A stretch of 64,000 nucleotides of DNA from Hepsetus odoe (GCA_017165825.1 CM029367.1:2733724-2797723), one strand, 5' to 3'; positions 35,255 through 45,625 are shown, numbered from the stretch's first letter. Numbers and translations are program-made. Notes: generated by a model from the sequence alone, not told the origin.

Positions 35255-35510
35255 AAAGGATAAAACGCCCAAAAAGGACCTTTTGCAAGCTGAGGTGAAG
35301 GTTAATGGACCATGTCGTACCTTTGAGGAATATTTGCCCTGTTTGTACTTCAATGAACCAGAATGTTACCTTCTCTCAGGATTTATTGATATGTTGCTAA
35401 TGTTATATTTTTACTTTACTTTTACACTTTTATCAGCTTTGCTTTTCAATGAAACTATAACAGTGTAATTACATATTTACTACAAGGTTAATCATCTTTT
35501 CATTCTGTAA
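35255..35510. repeat. GTACC-rich interspersed repeat, copy 5
   Basis: AATGGACCATGTCGTACCTT, TTTGTACTTCAATGAACCAG and the right end ATGAAACTATAACAGTGTAA, TTACATATTTACTACAAGG. Pairing with copy 4 fixes the likely 3' boundary. Confidence 0.5.
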
Positions 35511-35529
35511 TATTCCATCTAACATCTGT

Positions 35530-35625
35530 GAGGGCTCTGAGAGGTGCTACCTCATAGGGCGGGGCAGCACCCTGGACAGGGCGTCCGTCCACCGCAAACA
35601 GGACGTTTTGCTGGATTTTTGTCTA
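35530..35625 (-). mobile_element. SINE family B small fragment
   Basis: GGGGCAGCACCCTGGACAGG and GTCCGTCCACCGCAAACAGG correspond to the ACCCTGGACAGGGCGCCAG-type block of these SINEs. It lies just left of the G-rich minisatellite, which may have grown from its repeat tail. Confidence 0.45.
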
Positions 35626-35668
35626 CAGAAGACGATGGAAACACCCCTTACAGTCGATTACACTTTGA

Positions 35669-37076
35669 TGTGTGTGGGTGTTGGGGTGTGAGTGTGGGTG
35701 TGGGTGCTGGGGTGTGAGTGTGGGTGTGGGTGCTGGGGTGTGTGTGAGAGTGTGGGTGTTGGTGATGAGGTGTGTGTGGGTGTTGGGGTCTGAGTGTGGG
35801 TGTGGGTGTTGGGGTGTGAGTGTGGGTGTGGGTGTTGGGGTGTGAGTGTGGGTGTGGGTGTTGGTGATGAGGTGTGTGTGGGTGTTGGGGCGTGAGTGTT
35901 GGGGTGTGAGTGTGGGTGTTGGTGGAGAGGTGTGCGTGGGTGTAGGGGTGACTGTGTGGGTGTAGGTGACGGGGTGTGAGCGCGGGTGTTGGGGTGAGTG
36001 TGTGGGTGTTGGGTCTGAGGTGTGTGGACGTTGGGTCTGAGGTGTGTGGGTATTGGGGTGAGTGCAGGTGTTGATGGGTGTTTTGGTGATGGGGTGTGAG
36101 TGTGGGTGAGGGTGTTGGGGTGTGAGTGTGGGTGTGGGTGTTGGGGTGTGTGTGTGGGTGTTGGGGTGTGAGTGTGGGTGTGGGTGTTGGGGTGTGTGTG
36201 TGAGTGTTGGGGTGTGTGTGTGGGTGTTGGGGTGTGTGTGTGGGTGTTAGGGTGTGTGTGTGGGTGTGGGTGTTGGGGTGTGAGTGTGGGTGTGGGTGTT
36301 GGTGATGAGGTGTGTGTGGGTGTTGGGGTGTGAGTGTGGGTGTGGGTGTTGGGGTGTGAGTGTGGGTGTGGGTGTTGGGGTGTGTGTGTGAGTGTTGGGG
36401 TGTGTGTGTGGGTGTTGGGGTGTGTGTGTGGGTGTTAGGGTGTGTGTGTGGGTGTGGGTGTTGGGGTGTGAGTGTGGGTGTGGGTGTTGGTGATGAGGTG
36501 TGTGTGGGTGTTGGGGCGTGAGTGTTGGGGTGTGAGTGTGGGTGTTGGTGGAGAGGTGTGCGTGGGTGTAGGGGTGACTGTGTGGGTGTAGGTGACGGGG
36601 TGTGAGCGCGGGTGTTGGGGTGAGTGTGTGGGTGTTGGGTCTGAGGTGTGTGGACGTTGGGTCTGAGGTGTGTGGGTATTGGGGTGAGTGCAGGTGTTGA
36701 TGGGTGTAGGTGATGGGGTGTGAGCGCGGGTGTTGGGGTGAGTGTGGGTGTTGGGGTGTGAGTGTGGGTGTTGGTGATGAGGTGTGTGGGTATTGGGGTG
36801 AGTGCAGGTGTTGATGGGTGTTTGGGTGATGGGGTGTGAGTGTGGGTGTTGGGGTGTGAGTGCGGGTGTTGGTGATGAGGTGTGTGGGTATTGGGGTGAG
36901 TGCAGGTGTTGATGGGTGTTTGGGTGATGGGGTGTGAGTGTGGGTGTTTGGGTGAGTGAGTGTGAGTGTTGGGGTGTGAGTGTGGGGGTTAGTGTGTGTG
37001 TGACTGTTGGGATGTATGTGGGTGTAAGTGTGCGTGTGTGTGTTGGGGTGAGTGCGGGTGTGTGTGTGTGGGGGAG
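35669..37076. repeat. G-rich minisatellite (GTGTTGGGGTGTGAGTGTGGG type), 1.4 kb
   Basis: The array is built from short words GGGTGT, TTGGGG, GTGAGTGT and GATGAGG, with no A-rich interruption. It has higher-order structure: the block beginning GATGAGGTGTGTGTGGGTGT at 35866 recurs at 36492 (offset 626 bp, more than 200 bp matching), and a shorter block around 36201 recurs at 36389 (offset about 188 bp). The strand bias is extreme, with almost no C on the plus strand. Confidence 0.95.
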
Positions 37077-38213
37077 TATTTCATAACCAGTCATCGTTTA
37101 GTCGTGCCTGATGGATTTGTAATGGCAGACACAGCTAGCGGACGTGCAGACGGCTGCTCATGACGCTCCTTGTCCGTTATACACCGTTTCCGGGCTCCTT
37201 ACTTAAAAGAGACGAGCGGAGGAAGCCTGGAGAGATCGCTACACCTCCTTCTTGCGCACACTCTTTCTTTCTGCTCCAGCCTGCCCGGGGCGTCTCCATC
37301 TCATTAGAAAGAGTGAAAGTAAACAGAGCAGCTGCTCACCAAAATAAAAGGAGACGTGTTTGGAGGCTGGACCGGCGAGAACCCTCCACACTGACCTCAG
37401 AACTTCAGTCTCCAACCTGCGCTCCAGTCGGGCGTCCTGTAGATACCGGTTCTCCTGCTCGCTTTCATTCTCCGTGTTCTTCTTTTTCTCTCAGCAGTGA
37501 TTGGAATCAGTACTTTACCCTTTGCTGTAAGACAGCGTGTAGTTATTCTCTCTCTCTCTCTCTCTCTCTCACACGCTCACTCCTTTATTGTGTTTCTGTT
37601 CTTTTTCTCTTTCTTTTTTTTCTTATTTTGACTCAGTTTTTCTTCCTCTTTTGGTCTTCTTTATCATTCCTCTCTCTCTCCCTCTCTCCTCTCCAGGCCT
37701 CTCTTTTTCGCCGCAGTCGCTCTCCTTCTCTCTCGGCGCTGGATTTGAAAACAATGCTACAAATTGGACCGTGACGGCGTGTCCATTTGAGAAGGCGTCG
37801 TCGTGACCGTGTTGTAGATGTCGGTCATTAGGAGGACGGATTCTGCTTCGTCAAGGTGAAGTGATGAGATGAGATGGTCAGATTTGGAACGTGTTATATT
37901 TATGACCTGTATCAGTACAAAGTGCCGAGATGGGAGTGGATGCAGGATTTTTAAATTGCTCTTACACCTTAAAAGTTCCCTGCTTCGGACTCCTCGCAAG
38001 TAGATAATGTGTCCAATCACTGAAAGGAGTGTGTTTTGACCCTAAATATCAAAGCTGTGCTGATGTGGGAACTGAGAGCTCATGATGGAAACGTTCACGC
38101 CCATGTCAGTGCAAAACAGCGTTCCAGGTTTCTGCATGGTGTGATGAAAATTTTGAAGACATTTTTGCAAAGTAGGCCGACGTGCCTTTCTGATCCCGTG
38201 GAGTGAAATAAAC
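37077..38213. other. intron sequence flanking a CT block
   Basis: 37130-37490 is moderately GC-rich and open for many codons on the plus strand (37160-37774), but the 3' half of that frame is CT repeat, so coding is unlikely. Confidence 0.35.
37548..37572. repeat. (TC)n run inside a CT-rich block (37540-37740)
   Basis: Short dinucleotide run followed by T-rich and CT-rich sequence to about 37740. Confidence 0.85.
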
Positions 38214-38718
38214 GCAGCACTGTGCAAAAGTCTTGAGGCACTCCTCATTTTATATTTTGTAGGAAAGTGAGACAGTAGGTGCGATGGTTTAAATTCAAAA
38301 ATGAAGGTAAATCCAGTCTAGACTCAAAGAGAGTTTGCAGATTTCTAACCAGTTTATGTTTGGTTTGACCACCATTATTCTTCAGCACAGCCTGAACTCT
38401 CTTAGACGATCTCGTTTCTTTAAGACGTCTTGAGGAACAATTCTTCCAAAGCTCTTCCCTGGATGTCGGCTTTCTTTTGTGTTCTCTGCGGAGATGATCC
38501 TACACTGCTTCAGGAACTGCTCAGGTACAGGGACTGGAGTGAAAATGAGAGACAACAACACTGTCCTTCAGGAAGATCTGGAGAACTGCTCAGGTACAGA
38601 GACTGGACTGAAAATGAGAGACAACAACACTGTCCTTCAGGAAGATCTGGAGAACTGTCCCACAACAAGACATTAAAATACAAGAAAGTCTGGATCTTTG
38701 AGAGTAAAATAGTGCTAT
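38214..38718 (+). mobile_element. 69-bp-repeat element, copy 3, with the 5' terminal repeat
   Basis: The left end GCACTGTGCAAAAGTCTTGA is the inverse of the right end seen in copy 4. An internal domain (38340-38510) precedes two 69-bp units starting near 38515 and 38584. The right side ends AAAGTCTGGATCTTTGAGAG next to a SINE at 38719. This is the longest copy and gives the overall size, about 500 bp. Confidence 0.7.
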
Positions 38719-38927
38719 AGTGAAAGTGACAACCCTTGTCATTGCGAGGTCACAGCACAGCACACAGTGAACCACAACGTGCAGCAGTGGGCAGCTATTG
38801 AAAGCGCCCGGGGAGCAGTGACGGGGACGGTACCTTGCTCAAGGGTACCTCAGGGCAACCTGAGGGAATCAAACCCACAATCTTCCAATGGGAGAGCAAC
38901 TCCCTAACCACTAGGCCACCGCTGCGC
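38719..38927 (-). mobile_element. SINE family A, well preserved with one internal deletion
   Basis: AGTGAAAGTGACAACCCTTG to GGCCACCGCTGCGCC. The CTCTGCATTTAACCC segment is deleted. It sits exactly at the right edge of the 69-bp-repeat element copy 3. Confidence 0.85.
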
Positions 38928-39951
38928 CTTTTTTTAAATTTATTTATTTTATTTTTTTGAAGGTATAGGTTGTCAAATACTTTTAATCAATTATATTACC
39001 AAAAAGAAATAAAATTTTTTCTACAATGAATCGAAGTAGATAGCAGATTAGTTCTAAGTAACTCCGATGTGAATATTTTCATTGGAAAAATGTCAAATTA
39101 CAAAAAAAGTCTTTAGTTATTAAGAAATGGGATACATCACCGTGTATGACATCTAGACGATAAAGATAAAAGCTAGTTAGTTACATTTTCAATCAGTTAA
39201 TGTGTTTTATCTTTCTTTTTTTCCTTTCCGGTCATGTCAGTTCAGTCCAGCAACATATTCATTGAACGGGGCTCGACGTCCAATCGCATCACAGCACAGA
39301 AGAGGCGAATGGTGTGTTTCAGTGATGGATGCCTTGCCTGGCTCAGCGACACACTCGCCATTACTCAGAGGCAATAAAACCCTCGCTTTGAGCCCAGACA
39401 TGGAACGGACCCCAGGCAATATCAAACGCTCTTCAGTACACAGTACGGCCGACACTTCTGTAGAGCGAAATGAAAAAGAATGACACAATTACTCCTATGT
39501 CTCTATAGTAGGATATTATTCCTGTGTTGTGTTGAACGGTGCCAACGTTAATGCGCCAGCCGTTTGATCACTGCCCCGGCTCCATTCAAGGTGAATTAGG
39601 ATCCATTAATCAGATGCAAACAACTCTTAATTGTAGCACGCCGACTCGGGCCGACACCAAAGGCTTTTCCAGCGAAGAGGACGGGGAGGACAGCGCCGCT
39701 GCAGCCAGGACTTATTAAAGTGAGACTCTTCACCAAGTTCACCAAAATCCTTCGCCGTTCATTGATGTTTATTGCTTTCTTGGGGTCCGTTGCTGGAATC
39801 GCACATAAAGTAATCCGAACTCCTGCCTCATTTGACTTGAAATGGCCCGGTATGACTCCTCTTCCTCAGTTCACACTGAAAACCTTTCCTTTCCTTCTCT
39901 GATGGAAACTCAAGTTTCTTCTTCAAAACCAATCTTTATGATCCGCATCTG
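38928..39951. other. intron sequence with a CNE-like block
   Basis: 39540-39720 contains GGTGAATTAGGATCCATTAA and CAACTCTTAATTGTAGCACG in a GC-balanced context. The rest is AT-rich. Confidence 0.4.
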
Positions 39952-40140
39952 AAGTGAAACTGACTTTCCGCTAATGTGAACACAGCACTCGCCGATCAAG
40001 TTCATCCTCTGTATTTAATACACACACACACAGCAGTAGCAGCCATATGCAGCACCCGGGGAGCAGTGATGGGGACGATACCTTGATCAGGGGTACCTCA
40101 GGGCGACCTAGTTTTGAACCCATGACCATCGAAGCCTAAA
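39952..40140 (-). mobile_element. SINE family A, diverged
   Basis: GAAGTGAAACTGACTTTCC at the tail, CACCCGGGGAGCAGTGATGG in the body and TTTTGAACCCATGACC as a decayed box B. Confidence 0.75.
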
Positions 40141-40147
40141 CCATAAT

Positions 40148-40450
40148 GGGGGCGCAGTGGCCGAATGGTTAGTGAAAGTGAAAGGAAGTGAAAGTGAAAG
40201 TGACAACTTGTATGAAACGCAGCACAGCACAACGAAATTCAACCTCTGCGTTTCACCCACACACACACGTGCAGCAGGGGGCAGCTATTGAAAGCGCCCG
40301 AGGAGCTGTGACTGGGACGGTACCTTGCTCAAGGGTACCTCAGGGCAACCTACTGGTGAGGGAATCGAACCCACAATCTTCCGATCAGGGGCAACTCCCT
40401 CTGCCTAGTGGTTAGGGCCCCAGGATCAGGAGATTGTGGGTTCAAACCCT
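40148..40450 (+). mobile_element. SINE family A head interrupted by another SINE
   Basis: The plus-strand head GGCGCAGTGGCCGAATGGTT ends at 40171 and resumes at about 40403 with GCCTAGTGGTTAGGGCCCCA and TGTGGGTTCAAACCCT. The related GCC..A.TGGTTAG on both sides looks like a target-site duplication for the inserted minus copy. Confidence 0.65.
40172..40402 (-). mobile_element. SINE family A inserted into another SINE head
   Basis: Extended tail with several GTGAAA units, intact body and box B complement GGGAATCGAACCCAC. Its distal head ends at GGGGCAACTCCCT, so it lacks the A box. It is nested inside the plus-strand head described separately. Confidence 0.8.
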
Positions 40451-41387
40451 AAGCCACATTTCTAACCACTCCATGTCCATGTTGACGACCATATATGGAC
40501 ACTTAAGACGTTTGAGACATTTAGTCTTCTAGCTTTGTGCAGTTCTAGCGTGGACTCTAATCTAACCTTTTTTAAAAGCTTGCTAATCCAGTCTTTTTGT
40601 CTTCTGAGATTTTTGATCCATTTCTCCATGTCAGAAACAGCTATTGTTGTTCACATGGTTGTTAACCACCAAAACGATCCTATAGTGACTTGGGTTGAGT
40701 CTGTCTGCCAATCAGAGGCTTTGTTTCAGACTGGGTGTGGCTCTCATCTCAATGGACCAACCTGAGATGGACCCATTCTTCAGTTTTTCTGCAAATCTTT
40801 CAGTACTTTTAGAACATCAGAACATTATTTTTTACTCTACTAACGAAGGATCTGGTGAAACAGTCCTACAGACGTCCTTCAGGGTCACACAGCTTAGGAA
40901 TGAAGCGGCGATTGCAGATGGTTTGCATCCTGTTCTGGGACGGGCCAACTTGCGAATATGTTCTGTCCTCAGTTCTTCAGGCCCAGATGGAATGTGATAA
41001 CATTCAGCCTTATAATACCATGATGACTTGTCATGCAGTTTCTGCCTCATGAATCTCTGTCTCTGGGTTGAAGCAAGCCAGCGTGATGCTGCCTCTTGTT
41101 CCAGAATCCCTCCTGAGTGAAAGGCAGCCTTGGCACAAGTGTGTTTGCACTCAACAGGCTCAGCCTTAGGCTCTGGTTCAAAAGACAAACAACAAACATC
41201 TCCAAGCTGAAGCTAAACCCAGCTGAGGAGAGATCGGGCTGACGTGTCCACGTGGGGACGGACACACACCTGCACTTGACACCTTCTGCACCACATAGAG
41301 GTGCTAATGCATCCATACACACTTGCAGTGACACCTGTGTGAGGCATTTCTGGAGCTTAAAAGTATACGAAAGTTTTATTCGCCACA
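40451..41387. other. intron sequence with overlapping unrecognised frames
   Basis: Minus-strand frames of 118 (40832-41188) and 114 (41047-41391) codons overlap and have no recognisable domain. Confidence 0.35.
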
Positions 41388-41557
41388 GCACAAAGTGAAT
41401 CGCAACCTAATGCATCCTCTACATTTAACACAGCATAGCCAGTGGCTGGGGAGCAGTGATGGGCACAGTACCTTGATCAAGGGTACCTCAGGACAACCTA
41501 TTGGAACCCACGTCCTTCCAATCTTGGGGCCTAGTTCCTAAACACTAGAGCGCCGTT
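41388..41557 (-). mobile_element. SINE family A, old and tail-less
   Basis: Begins in CACAAAGTGAATCGCAACC and ends ACACTAGAGCGCCG. The body GGGGAGCAGTGATGGGCACA is recognisable but box B is eroded. Confidence 0.7.
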
Positions 41558-41634
41558 CAAAACCTTCTGTTGAAAGTTTAATTCAGGGTTGGACTGAAAT
41601 GTTTCCAGCATCGTTTTTTTGGCTTTTTTATTTA

Positions 41635-41637
<3 letters not shown>

Positions 41638-41695
<58 letters not shown>
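41638..41695. repeat. (CA)29 microsatellite
   Basis: 58 bp of perfect CA. It is the longest uninterrupted dinucleotide run in the window and likely polymorphic. Confidence 0.98.
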
Positions 41696-41699
<4 letters not shown>

Positions 41700-42210
41700 G
41701 GAACTTTACACCTCAGAAGTGACGGCACAGTCTCAGAGGACAAGGTTTCCAGGACATGCCACCCTATTAAATGATAATTTCTCCAAGAGCAGAAAAAGAC
41801 AAATCCCCCTCTCCAGGTACCCAACCCTGCACACCATCCCTCCGCTCCCCTCCAACCATTCCTCCACTCTTGCCCTGCAACTATAAATAGACTGATGGAT
41901 CGACGGGCTGAAAGACAGACGTGTCTAACCTTTCCGTACATGTTCTTCCAGACGTAACGGGCCACAAACGAATACATAGATCAGTGCAATCGCCCGCAGC
42001 TTCACCGCTTCATCATCAGGCAAAATATTTCTGTGACTCCTCCACTCCTGCCATCACTCCTCCACATGCCACTACTTTTATTTGTTGCTCACTGCAAAAT
42101 AAAAGTGTTTTTTTTAATTTTAGATTTTTACATCATTTAGATATTTGGTTTATTATTCATATTAATGTTTACTGCATTATTAATAAATAATATAACAATA
42201 TAAATATAAA
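41696..42210. other. intron sequence right of the CA repeat
   Basis: Nothing recognised. Confidence 0.35.
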
Positions 42211-42459
42211 TGGCCTACTGGTTAGGGAGTTGCCCCACATCGGAAGATTGTGGGTTCGATTCCCTCACCAGTAGGTTGCCCTGAGGTATCCTTGAGCAAG
42301 GTACTGTCCCTGTCACTGCTCCCCAGGCGCTTTCAATAGCTGCCCACTGCTGCACGGTGTTTGTGTGCATGGGTTAAATGCAGAGGTCCAATTTCTTTGT
42401 GGTTCACTGTGTGCTGTGCTGTGACCTCGCAATGACGAGGGTTGTCACTTTCACTTTCA
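42211..42459 (+). mobile_element. SINE family A, well preserved
   Basis: TGGCCTACTGGTTAGGGAGT to GTCACTTTCACTTTC, with intact GGTTCGATTCC. It differs only slightly from the copy at 49324, which suggests relatively recent activity. Confidence 0.9.
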
Positions 42460-42499
42460 TTTATTTTGTTTATCATGGTTTATGATCGTTTTCAGTTGA

Positions 42500-42830
42500 A
42501 GGCACAACTTTGTCACGTGATAATGGACAAACGAAAATATTCATGGATGGAGTGACACAAATAGAAATGAGTACATTAGAGGGACAGCTCAGGTTGGACA
42601 TTTTGGAGACAAAGTAAGAGAAGAAAGGTTGCGTTGGTTTGGACATGTCCAGAGGAGAGACGAGGGTTATATTGGGAGGATGGAGTTGAGGATGGAGTTG
42701 GCAGGGAAAAGGAAAATGGAGGTTTATGGACGCGGTCAGAGAGGACGTGCAGATGGTTGGTGTCAAAGAGGAAGATGCAGGGGACCGGAAGAAATGGAAA
42801 TGGATGATCCGCTGTGGTGACTCCTAAACG
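42500..42830 (+). mobile_element. non-LTR retrotransposon 3' fragment, fourth copy
   Basis: Reads MRWFGHVQRRDEGYIGRMEL (42629 onward), then YGRGQRGRADGW and GPEEMEMDDPLW, ending about 42830 at GGTGACTCCTAAACG. The GRPK part has been deleted. A SINE-like 3' fragment follows at once. Confidence 0.7.
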
Positions 42831-42990
42831 TTTGTATGTTCTCCCAATGGTGCTCCAAAGACATGCAGGCCAATTGGATTGGAGATACTAAAATTTTCCC
42901 CTATTTGTGATGTTGTGTCTCGATTCAATGGACTGGAGACCTGTCCAAGATGTTTCTCCAGCCTTCACCCTTTGGATAAGTGGTTCTGAA
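42831..42990 (+). mobile_element. SINE family B 3' fragment
   Basis: TTCTCCCAATGGTGCTCCAA, CAATTGGATTGGAGATACTA and ATGGACTGGAGACCTGTCCA. It has no tRNA head and directly follows the LINE fragment at 42500. Confidence 0.65.
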
Positions 42991-43584
42991 CAAATGTGGA
43001 TATTAGCATTAACACTATCTCTTTTCCCAAATTGATACGTCCCAAATTGACCTCTACTCCCTAGGTAGTGCACTATTTGACCCTATATAAGAGCAGGGTC
43101 TTCATCACTAAGCCCTACTTTTGATTTGTTTTTCTGCTTTCTCCCCTGGTCTGGCTCCACCCAGGCTCTCCCCTAGTGTTGCATATTCATGAGCGTCTCT
43201 CAGCCATGTCTAGATATTCTGTAAACATAAATTACTCATGTATTTTGCTTCTCCCCTTGTCTGGTCCTGCACCATTGTGTTTTGTGTTTCCTCAGGCCTC
43301 GCAGGTTTGGTTTTGTTTTGTTTAACAGCTTCTCTTCGCACTTACAGTCCCAACTCAACGTCTCATACAAGCCATATTGCTCATCCAAGTGTCGGTCTTC
43401 CACTACGACAACAGAATTAATAACCTTACTGTTGCGTTCTGAAGGCTACATTATGAATATATATTACATTTATACAGTTATAATGGTCTGTATTTTTATA
43501 AAAGTCTTCGTAGCCTCGTTAGTTCAGTCTCATAATCCAAAAGTTGTCACTTCGATCTTCCTCACACGTGGCAACCGTGCCTTT
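42991..43584. other. intron sequence
   Basis: Nothing recognised apart from an AT-rich stretch at 43440-43500. Confidence 0.35.
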
Positions 43585-43715
43585 CCTAGTGATTAGGGAC
43601 TAGTTCCCCAGATTAGAAGATTGTGGGTTTGAATCCCTTACCAGCAGATTTCCTGAGGTACCCTTGAGCAAGGTACCATCCCCATCATTGTTCCCCAGGC
43701 ACCTTCAAGAGCTGC
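43585..43715 (+). mobile_element. SINE family A, 3' truncated
   Basis: CCTAGTGATTAGGGACTAGT at the head and GGGTTTGAATCCCTTACC as box B. It stops in the body at CACCTTCAAGAGCTGCC, where a second copy begins. Confidence 0.8.
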
Positions 43716-43723
43716 CAACCCTT

Positions 43724-43975
43724 GGGGCAGTGGTTGCCTAGTGGTTAGGGAGTGGGTCCCGGGATCAGAAGGTCATGGGTTTGAATCCCAGACCAGTTGG
43801 TTACCCTGAGGTACCCTTGAGCAGGGTACTGTCCCTGTCAATGCTCCTCGGACACTTTAAATAGCTGCCCCCTTCTACACGGTGTGTGGGCAAAATGCAG
43901 AGGCTGCATTTCGTTCCCTGTGCGTTATGCTGTGTTTCACAGTGATGAGTTGTCACTTTCACTTCACTTTCACCC
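43724..43975 (+). mobile_element. SINE family A, full length, in tandem with the preceding copy
   Basis: GGGGCAGTGGTTGCCTAGTG to CACTTTCACTTCACTTTC. It abuts the 43585 copy in the same orientation, as if it had inserted into that copy's A-rich or CCC end. Confidence 0.85.
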
Positions 43976-44079
43976 CAGAATGTGTAACGTCAATGGACAC
44001 CTGCGGGAACAAGCTTTTATAAAAGTATTTTAAACATTAATTTCCACTGCAAAGGCCCCTCCTCAAGTAACATTCCCTA

Positions 44080-44268
44080 CGAAAAGGTTTTGGGTTCAAC
44101 TGCCAGACGAGTAGGTCATTGAGCAAGGTACCATCCCCAACACTGCTCCCTGGATGCTGAGTATTGCTTCCCCCCTGCTGCACGGTGTGCGGGTTAATAC
44201 AGTGGAAGCATTTGTGGTTCACCATGTGTTGTGTTTCACAGTGAATTAGTCACTTTCACTTCACTTTC
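44080..44268 (+). mobile_element. SINE family A, head truncated, diverged
   Basis: GAAAAGGTTTTGGGTTCAAC (decayed box B), CATTGAGCAAGGTACCATCC, tail AGTCACTTTCACTTCACTTT. It is the third member of the 43.6-44.3 kb cluster. Confidence 0.75.
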
Positions 44269-44373
44269 TTTGCTATTTGAACTGTTAACTTCAGGTACCT
44301 TTTCGTTCTCCTTGTTTTTATTTTATTTATGTTTTCTTTTGATGTCTTTATTATGCTCATATTCTTTTTCTTC

Positions 44374-44393
44374 ATATATATATATATATATAT
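44374..44393. repeat. (AT)10 microsatellite
   Basis: Perfect AT run followed by further ATAT-rich sequence to 44430. Confidence 0.9.
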
Positions 44394-44440
44394 TTATATG
44401 ATATGTATATTTTATATATGTATATTTTGTGACACATATA

Positions 44441-44532
44441 CAGGTCTGTGCAAAACTCCTGAGCCCCTCTTTTCTTTCTATTTCGCTCCCAAAGAGCCAG
44501 ACTTTTTAATGTGTTGTTTGGAGTATAACGTG
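44441..44532 (-). mobile_element. terminal fragment of the 69-bp-repeat element family
   Basis: GTCTGTGCAAAACTCCTGAG, CCAAAGAGCCAGACTTTTTA and ATGTGTTGTTTGGAG correspond in order to 47560-47640 of copy 4. The tandem units are absent. Confidence 0.55.
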
Positions 44533-45068
44533 TACTACAACGTGAGTTAAGAGCTATAAAGGTGTTCGATTATAAATAATAATAGAAATGATACTTGTCA
44601 TACACTGTATATCTACCCTACAGTCCAGTGTTATCAGCTCTGCTGTGTTGCGGGAGTTGTAGGCCTACGAACGCTTCTTCAGAAATGTTAACTGGGTTTG
44701 TCAGTGATGAGCCGGTTGTCTTACGCAGCCCCATAAACACGTGTATATTTGGGGTAAACAGCGCTCATGTTTATGGCCTACGTCTGCCCAGTTTATTCAT
44801 TCATTTCTTTTTGTGTTTTTCTGTCCACCTCTCAGCCCTACATCATTTTGGAAGAAAAACACAATGTCTGCATGAGCCCCAGAGTTGCCCAAACTCAATG
44901 GGAGATTTTTGGGCAAAAGGAAGGTTCATTTGCATCCATTTGCATGTAATTAGCACATCAAACCTCCAGACTTGAAAGGAATGCCTTGATTAGAAACACC
45001 AGAGTTTTTCTTCCCGCCAAGCACACTTGCAGTTTGGTGTTCTGTATTTTTTAGTGCTGTTATGTCAT

Positions 45069-45070
<2 letters not shown>

Positions 45071-45099
<29 letters not shown>
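45071..45099. repeat. (GT)14 microsatellite
   Basis: Perfect GT run. Confidence 0.95.
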
Positions 45100-45297
45100 G
45101 TGGCATTTAGGCTGGGGACCATACCCCCAAACTAACCAGAAGGGGCTGGTTCGTTGGAGCATTTAACTAAAGACGTCACGCAAACAGAGAAGAAAATTGC
45201 CCCCCATGGCTGCAATCAAAATTGGTTTTAGCCCCGCCCACTAAAAATCTAACTCTGATGCTGGTTGGAGCTCCGCTCATGCAAATAAAAAAACACT

Positions 45298-45625
45298 GCA
45301 CTCCTCTTTTTCTCTCTCTCTCTCACCTTCGTTTCTTGCTCCTTGTTTTTTCTCATCCGCTCCTTCCCTCCATCTATCTCTCTTTCTCCCTTTCTTGTTT
45401 TTGCTCCCCCTCTTTGTTTTCCCATCTTTCTGATGTTTCCCTTTTTCTCCTTTCTTTCTCTCGTTCTCTCTTTCACACTTTCTCTCTCTTGCTTCATCTC
45501 TCATTTCCTCACCCTCAACACTTCCACTTTCCAAATCTTACCTTCACAAGATCTGCCTTTGCATTCTCTCTCTCTCTCACACACACACGTTTATTCTCTC
45601 TTCCACTCTTTATTCTTTACTCCCT
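45298..45625. repeat. CT-rich low-complexity block
   Basis: Pyrimidine-rich plus strand with short (TC)n runs at 45312-45324 and 45567-45577 and a short CA run at 45578-45587. It runs into CCATCCATCC and a family B SINE end. Confidence 0.85.

Noticed and set aside
36435..37094. 219-codon minus-strand frame rich in His, Pro and Thr
   Set aside because: It is the translation of the GT-rich minisatellite; any frame without stops is expected there, and the sequence is pure short repeats.
37160..37774. 204-codon plus-strand frame
   Set aside because: The second half is CT repeat (Ser/Leu/Phe), and the first half shows no known domain, start context or splice signals. The length is explained by low complexity.
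41531..41977. 148-codon minus frame with a Cys-Val run
   Set aside because: The Cys-Val run is the (CA)29 microsatellite; the flanks are not protein-like.
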